DNA from: Thermoleophilia bacterium
GTDB taxonomy: Bacteria; Actinomycetota; Thermoleophilia; Gaiellales; SKUG01
Length of the DNA stretch: 7,986 bases
Assembly (NCBI GenBank): GCA_020438525.1
Contig: JAGQUL010000311.1
Coordinates: 1 to 7,986, forward strand
Direction: 5' to 3'
The notes beneath the pieces are model-generated. The model searched no databases. It had not been told where the DNA came from and worked only from the letters and a program-made list of their open reading frames with translations. Positions 6,026 through 7,986 of the stretch are shown here, piece after piece (the stretch's first letter is position 1; every line of letters starts with the position of its first letter). Made by a program: the position numbers and the translations under genes.

Positions 6026-6142
6026 GAAGCGACGACCCCGAACGGAGCACGACCCCCGGTGCGAGACGCAGAGCATGCAACGATCGGCGTGTGGAGCCTG
6101 AACGCTCCGCGACCCCTCGAGTCGGCGCGTGGAAGCGATTCG

Positions 6143-6544
6143 ATGCGTTCGATCACGCTCGTGGGTACCGCCACGTCCACTGCCCGAACCCAGGATCCGA
6201 TCAGCGCCGCCCGGCGATGGCTCGACGATCCGATTCGATCCGCACGCCTCGATCCGTCGCTGCGCGCTCGCGCACACCAGGCGATCGACGTGGCCGCGAC
6301 GCACGTGCACCAGCTGGAGCTGCTCGCCTCGGAGGTCGCACAGCAGTTCGAGGAAGCCGGCGCAGCCGACCCGTCCCGCGTGACGTACGTGAGCGAGCTT
6401 GCCACCGTGTTCGAGCAGTTCAGCGTTCGGCTGCGCGAGCTGCTCGACGAGTCCTTCGACCAGCAGGACGCGAGCGAACGGCTTGCCCGTGGGCTCGAGG
6501 CCGCGGAATCGAGCGGCCTGCCGGGGCTCGTCGCGCGGCTCTGA
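6143..6544 (+). CDS. Hypothetical helical protein of unknown function (133 residues)
   Basis: I do not recognise a family. The protein is acidic and almost wholly helical by composition: a short N-terminal Ser/Thr-rich stretch (MRSITLVGTATSTARTQ), then amphipathic helices rich in Ala, Glu, Arg and Gln (for example HVHQLELLASEVAQQFEEAG and VTYVSELATVFEQFSVRLREL), ending in GLPGLVARL. It has no Cys, no signal peptide and no membrane segment, so it should be a cytoplasmic helical bundle. It is taken as real because G/C-ending codons dominate this frame throughout. ATG 6143 is chosen because GGAAG lies 7 bases upstream; an in-frame GTG at 6059 would add 28 residues of poor coding character. It lies 68 bases before the PhoU gene on the same strand, but that gene appears to have its own promoter. 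Confidence 0.65.
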   Translation: MRSITLVGTATSTARTQDPISAARRWLDDPIRSARLDPSLRARAHQAIDVAATHVHQLELLASEVAQQFEEAGAADPSRVTYVSELATVFEQFSVRLRELLDESFDQQDASERLARGLEAAESSGLPGLVARL

Positions 6545-6549
6545 CGTCG

Positions 6550-6566
6550 GTCGGCGAGCTGCCGGC
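6550..6566 (+). terminator. Weak hairpin after the hypothetical gene
   Basis: GTCGGC (6550-6555) can pair with GCCGGC (6561-6566) around GAGCT, with one G-T pair. It starts 6 bases after the stop codon. No T run follows, so termination is only possible. Confidence 0.25.
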
Positions 6567-6600
6567 GACACGACCGGTTCGAAGTCTGCGCCAGCGCGGG

Positions 6601-6606
6601 TAGTGT
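6601..6606 (+). promoter_or_regulatory. -10 box TAGTGT for a leaderless phoU transcript
   Basis: TAGTGT matches TANNNT and ends 6 bases before the ATG at 6613, the spacing expected when the A of the start codon is the first transcribed base. No Shine-Dalgarno sequence precedes the ATG. A weak -35 candidate, TTCGAA at 6578-6583, lies 17 bases upstream. No clear Pho box repeat is seen. Confidence 0.5.
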
Positions 6607-6612
6607 CGATGC

Positions 6613-7329
6613 ATGTCATCGCTCGACTCCGAACAGGCCACGGCAATCCCGCTGCTGCTGGGACTCTGCGACTCCGCGCGCGGCCTGCTCGCCAACGCCG
6701 CGTCGATCCTCGAGCGCCATGCCTACGACGAGGCACCACGACTGGTCCGCGACGACGACGAGCTCGACGACGGCTGCAAGGCCGCCGAGCGGGAGCTCGA
6801 ACGTGCGCTGCAGCATGGTGATGCCTCGCTCGAGCGGATCCGCTCGACGTTCGCGATGCTGCGGATCGTCGACCACCTCGAACGGATCGGCGACTACGCG
6901 GTCACGATCGCCAAGCTGGTCGAGCTGTCGGAGGGGCTGGCACGCGACCCGCTGGTGCTCAAGCGCCTGCTCGACTCCGCGGCGCACGTCGACGCGATGT
7001 TCGAGACCGCACGCTCGTCGCTCGAGCACCTCGACGAGTCGCAGGCCGTGTCGCTGCTCGACGCCGACCAGTTCGTGAACACCGCGAACCGCGCGGTGGT
7101 GAAGCAGCTGCTCGACCTGGGCGCCGACAGCATGCTGCGCGAGTGGAGCCTGCGCATGGTGCTCGTGTCTCGCTGCCTGGAACGCGCCGGTGACCACCTC
7201 GTCGACGTGGGCGAGCAGGTTGCCTACCTGGCGACGGGAACCTTCCGCGAGCTGTCGTCGCCCAAGGCCGGGGGAGAGGCCTCCCGCGTGCGACGTGAGG
7301 GTGCGCTCGACGCACCGATCGAGCCCTGA
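6613..7329 (+). CDS. phoU: PhoU family phosphate regulator
   Basis: This 238-residue cytoplasmic protein has the two-fold three-helix repeat of PhoU. The metal-binding signature appears twice: DHLERIGDYA (D87, E90, R91, D94) in repeat 1 and RCLERAGDHL (E190, R191, D194) in repeat 2, the two ERxGD motifs being exactly 100 residues apart. PhoU binds metal clusters through these residues and damps phosphate uptake and the Pho sensor kinase when phosphate is plentiful. Length fits the family (about 220-240). The last 24 residues or so (after FRELSSPK) are Gly/Arg/Glu-rich and probably unstructured. No pst transporter or PhoR/PhoB gene is next to it here. It runs convergent to a polyphosphate kinase gene, which fits a shared role in phosphate balance. 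A -10-like box next to the ATG suggests its own leaderless mRNA. Confidence 0.9.
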   Translation: MSSLDSEQATAIPLLLGLCDSARGLLANAASILERHAYDEAPRLVRDDDELDDGCKAAERELERALQHGDASLERIRSTFAMLRIVDHLERIGDYAVTIAKLVELSEGLARDPLVLKRLLDSAAHVDAMFETARSSLEHLDESQAVSLLDADQFVNTANRAVVKQLLDLGADSMLREWSLRMVLVSRCLERAGDHLVDVGEQVAYLATGTFRELSSPKAGGEASRVRREGALDAPIEP

Positions 7330-7339
7330 CGATCGTCAG
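7326..7339. repeat. 14-bp perfect palindrome spanning both stop codons
   Basis: CTGACGATCGTCAG reads the same on both strands. It contains the PhoU stop (TGA, 7327-7329), the 6-base gap CGATCG, and the PPK1 stop on the other strand (7336-7338). As RNA it allows only a 5-bp stem with a GATC loop, too weak to be a clear terminator by itself. Confidence 0.7.
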
Positions 7340-7986
7340 CGTTCGTGCTCGATGCGTTCGAGGTCGGCGTGGATGTCGAGCTCGTCGTCGGACTGCCCGC
7401 GGAGCGCTGCCCAGCGGCCCGTCGAGTCGAGCTCCCACGCGGCGATCCGCTCGCCCACATAGCGGTCGAGCAGCGCGCGCAGCTCGTCGCGCGGCTCGGG
7501 CTGGCGGACCGGTGCGAGCACCTCGATCCGGCGGTCGAGGTTGCGCTCCATCAGGTCGGCCGATCCGATGAACACCTCGACCTCGTCGTCGTACTCGAAG
7601 CAGTAGATTCGGGAGTGCTCGAGCACACGCCCCACCACGGAGATCACACGGATGTTCTCCGACATTCCCGGCACGCCCGGCCGCACGCAGCAGATCCCGC
7701 GAACGACCAGGTCGATCTGCACGCCCGCGCTGGACGCGGCGTAGAGGTCGTCGGCCATCGCGACATCGGCGATCGAGTTCAGCTTGATGCGAATCGATGC
7801 CCGCCCGCCGGCGCGCGCGACCTCGGCCGCGCGGCGGATCCGCGCGACGATCCCGCTGCGCACCTCCAGCGGCGACACCAGCAGGTGCCTGAAGGTCGGT
7901 CGCGGCTGCTGGTCGGTCGTCCACAGGAAGAAGTCCGCGACGTCCTCGGTGATCTCCTCGTCGGCGGTGAGCAGGCCGACGTCCTC
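7336..7986 (-). CDS. ppk1: Polyphosphate kinase PPK1, C-terminal part (5' end outside window)
   Basis: About 216 C-terminal residues of polyphosphate kinase 1 are present, and the frame is open to the right edge. PPK1 makes long polyphosphate chains from ATP, reversibly, through a phosphohistidine. The fragment covers the two C-terminal phospholipase-D-like domains in part: EDVGLLTADEEITEDVADFF, then FRHLLVSPLEVR, IRIKLNSIADVAMADDLY, the very conserved LVVRGICCVRPGVPGMSENI, then RVLEHSRIYCFEY, whose His (codon at 7615-7617) sits in the conserved LEHxRxY active-site motif, and IGSADLMERNLDRRIEVL. The autophosphorylated His lies upstream of the window. The protein ends with an acidic tail (DDELDIHADLERIEHER). 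A start at the internal GTG 7876-7878 is rejected, since homologous sequence continues to the edge. It is convergent with phoU. Confidence 0.93.
   Translation of the reverse strand, partial: EDVGLLTADEEITEDVADFFLWTTDQQPRPTFRHLLVSPLEVRSGIVARIRRAAEVARAGGRASIRIKLNSIADVAMADDLYAASSAGVQIDLVVRGICCVRPGVPGMSENIRVISVVGRVLEHSRIYCFEYDDEVEVFIGSADLMERNLDRRIEVLAPVRQPEPRDELRALLDRYVGERIAAWELDSTGRWAALRGQSDDELDIHADLERIEHER

Noticed and set aside
4774..6405. 543-codon minus-strand open frame across three plus-strand genes
   Set aside because: It crosses gene borders and the gap at 5947-6142 without any domain; its length only reflects few stop codons at high GC.
6001..6603. Plus-strand open frame overlapping the 133-residue gene in another frame
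   Set aside because: Arg/Pro/Ser/Gly-rich, without G/C-ending codon preference; the frame starting at 6143 has the normal codon pattern.
1..7986. CRISPR array, tRNA/rRNA, insertion sequence or attachment site
   Set aside because: No regularly spaced repeats, no tRNA-like cloverleaf, no transposase or integrase motifs and no long direct or inverted repeats were seen on reading both strands.

Overview
This window is very GC-rich, with coding regions dominated by G/C-ending codons, a GTG start and several genes whose only visible start signal is a -10-like box next to the ATG. It fits a high-GC actinobacterium (Actinomycetota). The M23 peptidase carrying FlgD-type Ig-like repeats makes me lean towards Thermoleophilia/Solirubrobacterales. 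That placement is an inference from gene style, not from a marker gene.

Layout. Positions 2-310 hold the C-terminal end of a NagA-type amidohydrolase cut by the left edge. Positions 356-1595 hold a probable two-gene unit: an SRPBCC (START-like) protein and a seven-helix TerC/YjbE-family membrane protein. This unit ends in two hairpins (1599-1643). Positions 1671-5946 form a same-strand cluster. It holds an exported M23 peptidoglycan endopeptidase with tandem FlgD-like Ig domains, an McrB-family AAA+ ATPase with an unusually long segment between Walker A and Walker B, and, 10 bases later, an exported coiled-coil plus glucosaminidase/lysozyme-like protein. After a roughly 200-base gap with a promoter-like pair and a strong hairpin come a 133-residue helical protein of unknown function (6143-6544) and a two-repeat PhoU protein (6613-7329). 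From the right edge, on the minus strand, runs the C-terminal part of polyphosphate kinase PPK1 (7336-7986). Its stop codon lies 6 bases from the PhoU stop, and both stops sit inside a 14-base perfect palindrome.

How the genes may work together. Two of the three genes in the central block are predicted exported peptidoglycan hydrolases: one would cut peptide crosslinks, the other the glycan chain. The cytoplasmic ATPase between them has no McrC partner in view, so it is either an orphan McrB-type ATPase or part of something linked to the envelope. The right end is a phosphate/polyphosphate pair (PhoU and PPK1, convergent). TerC-family proteins are linked to metal (manganese) export in other bacteria. 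I see no tRNA, rRNA, CRISPR array, insertion sequence or phage gene. The most unusual item is the McrB-like ATPase, both for its insert and for its setting.
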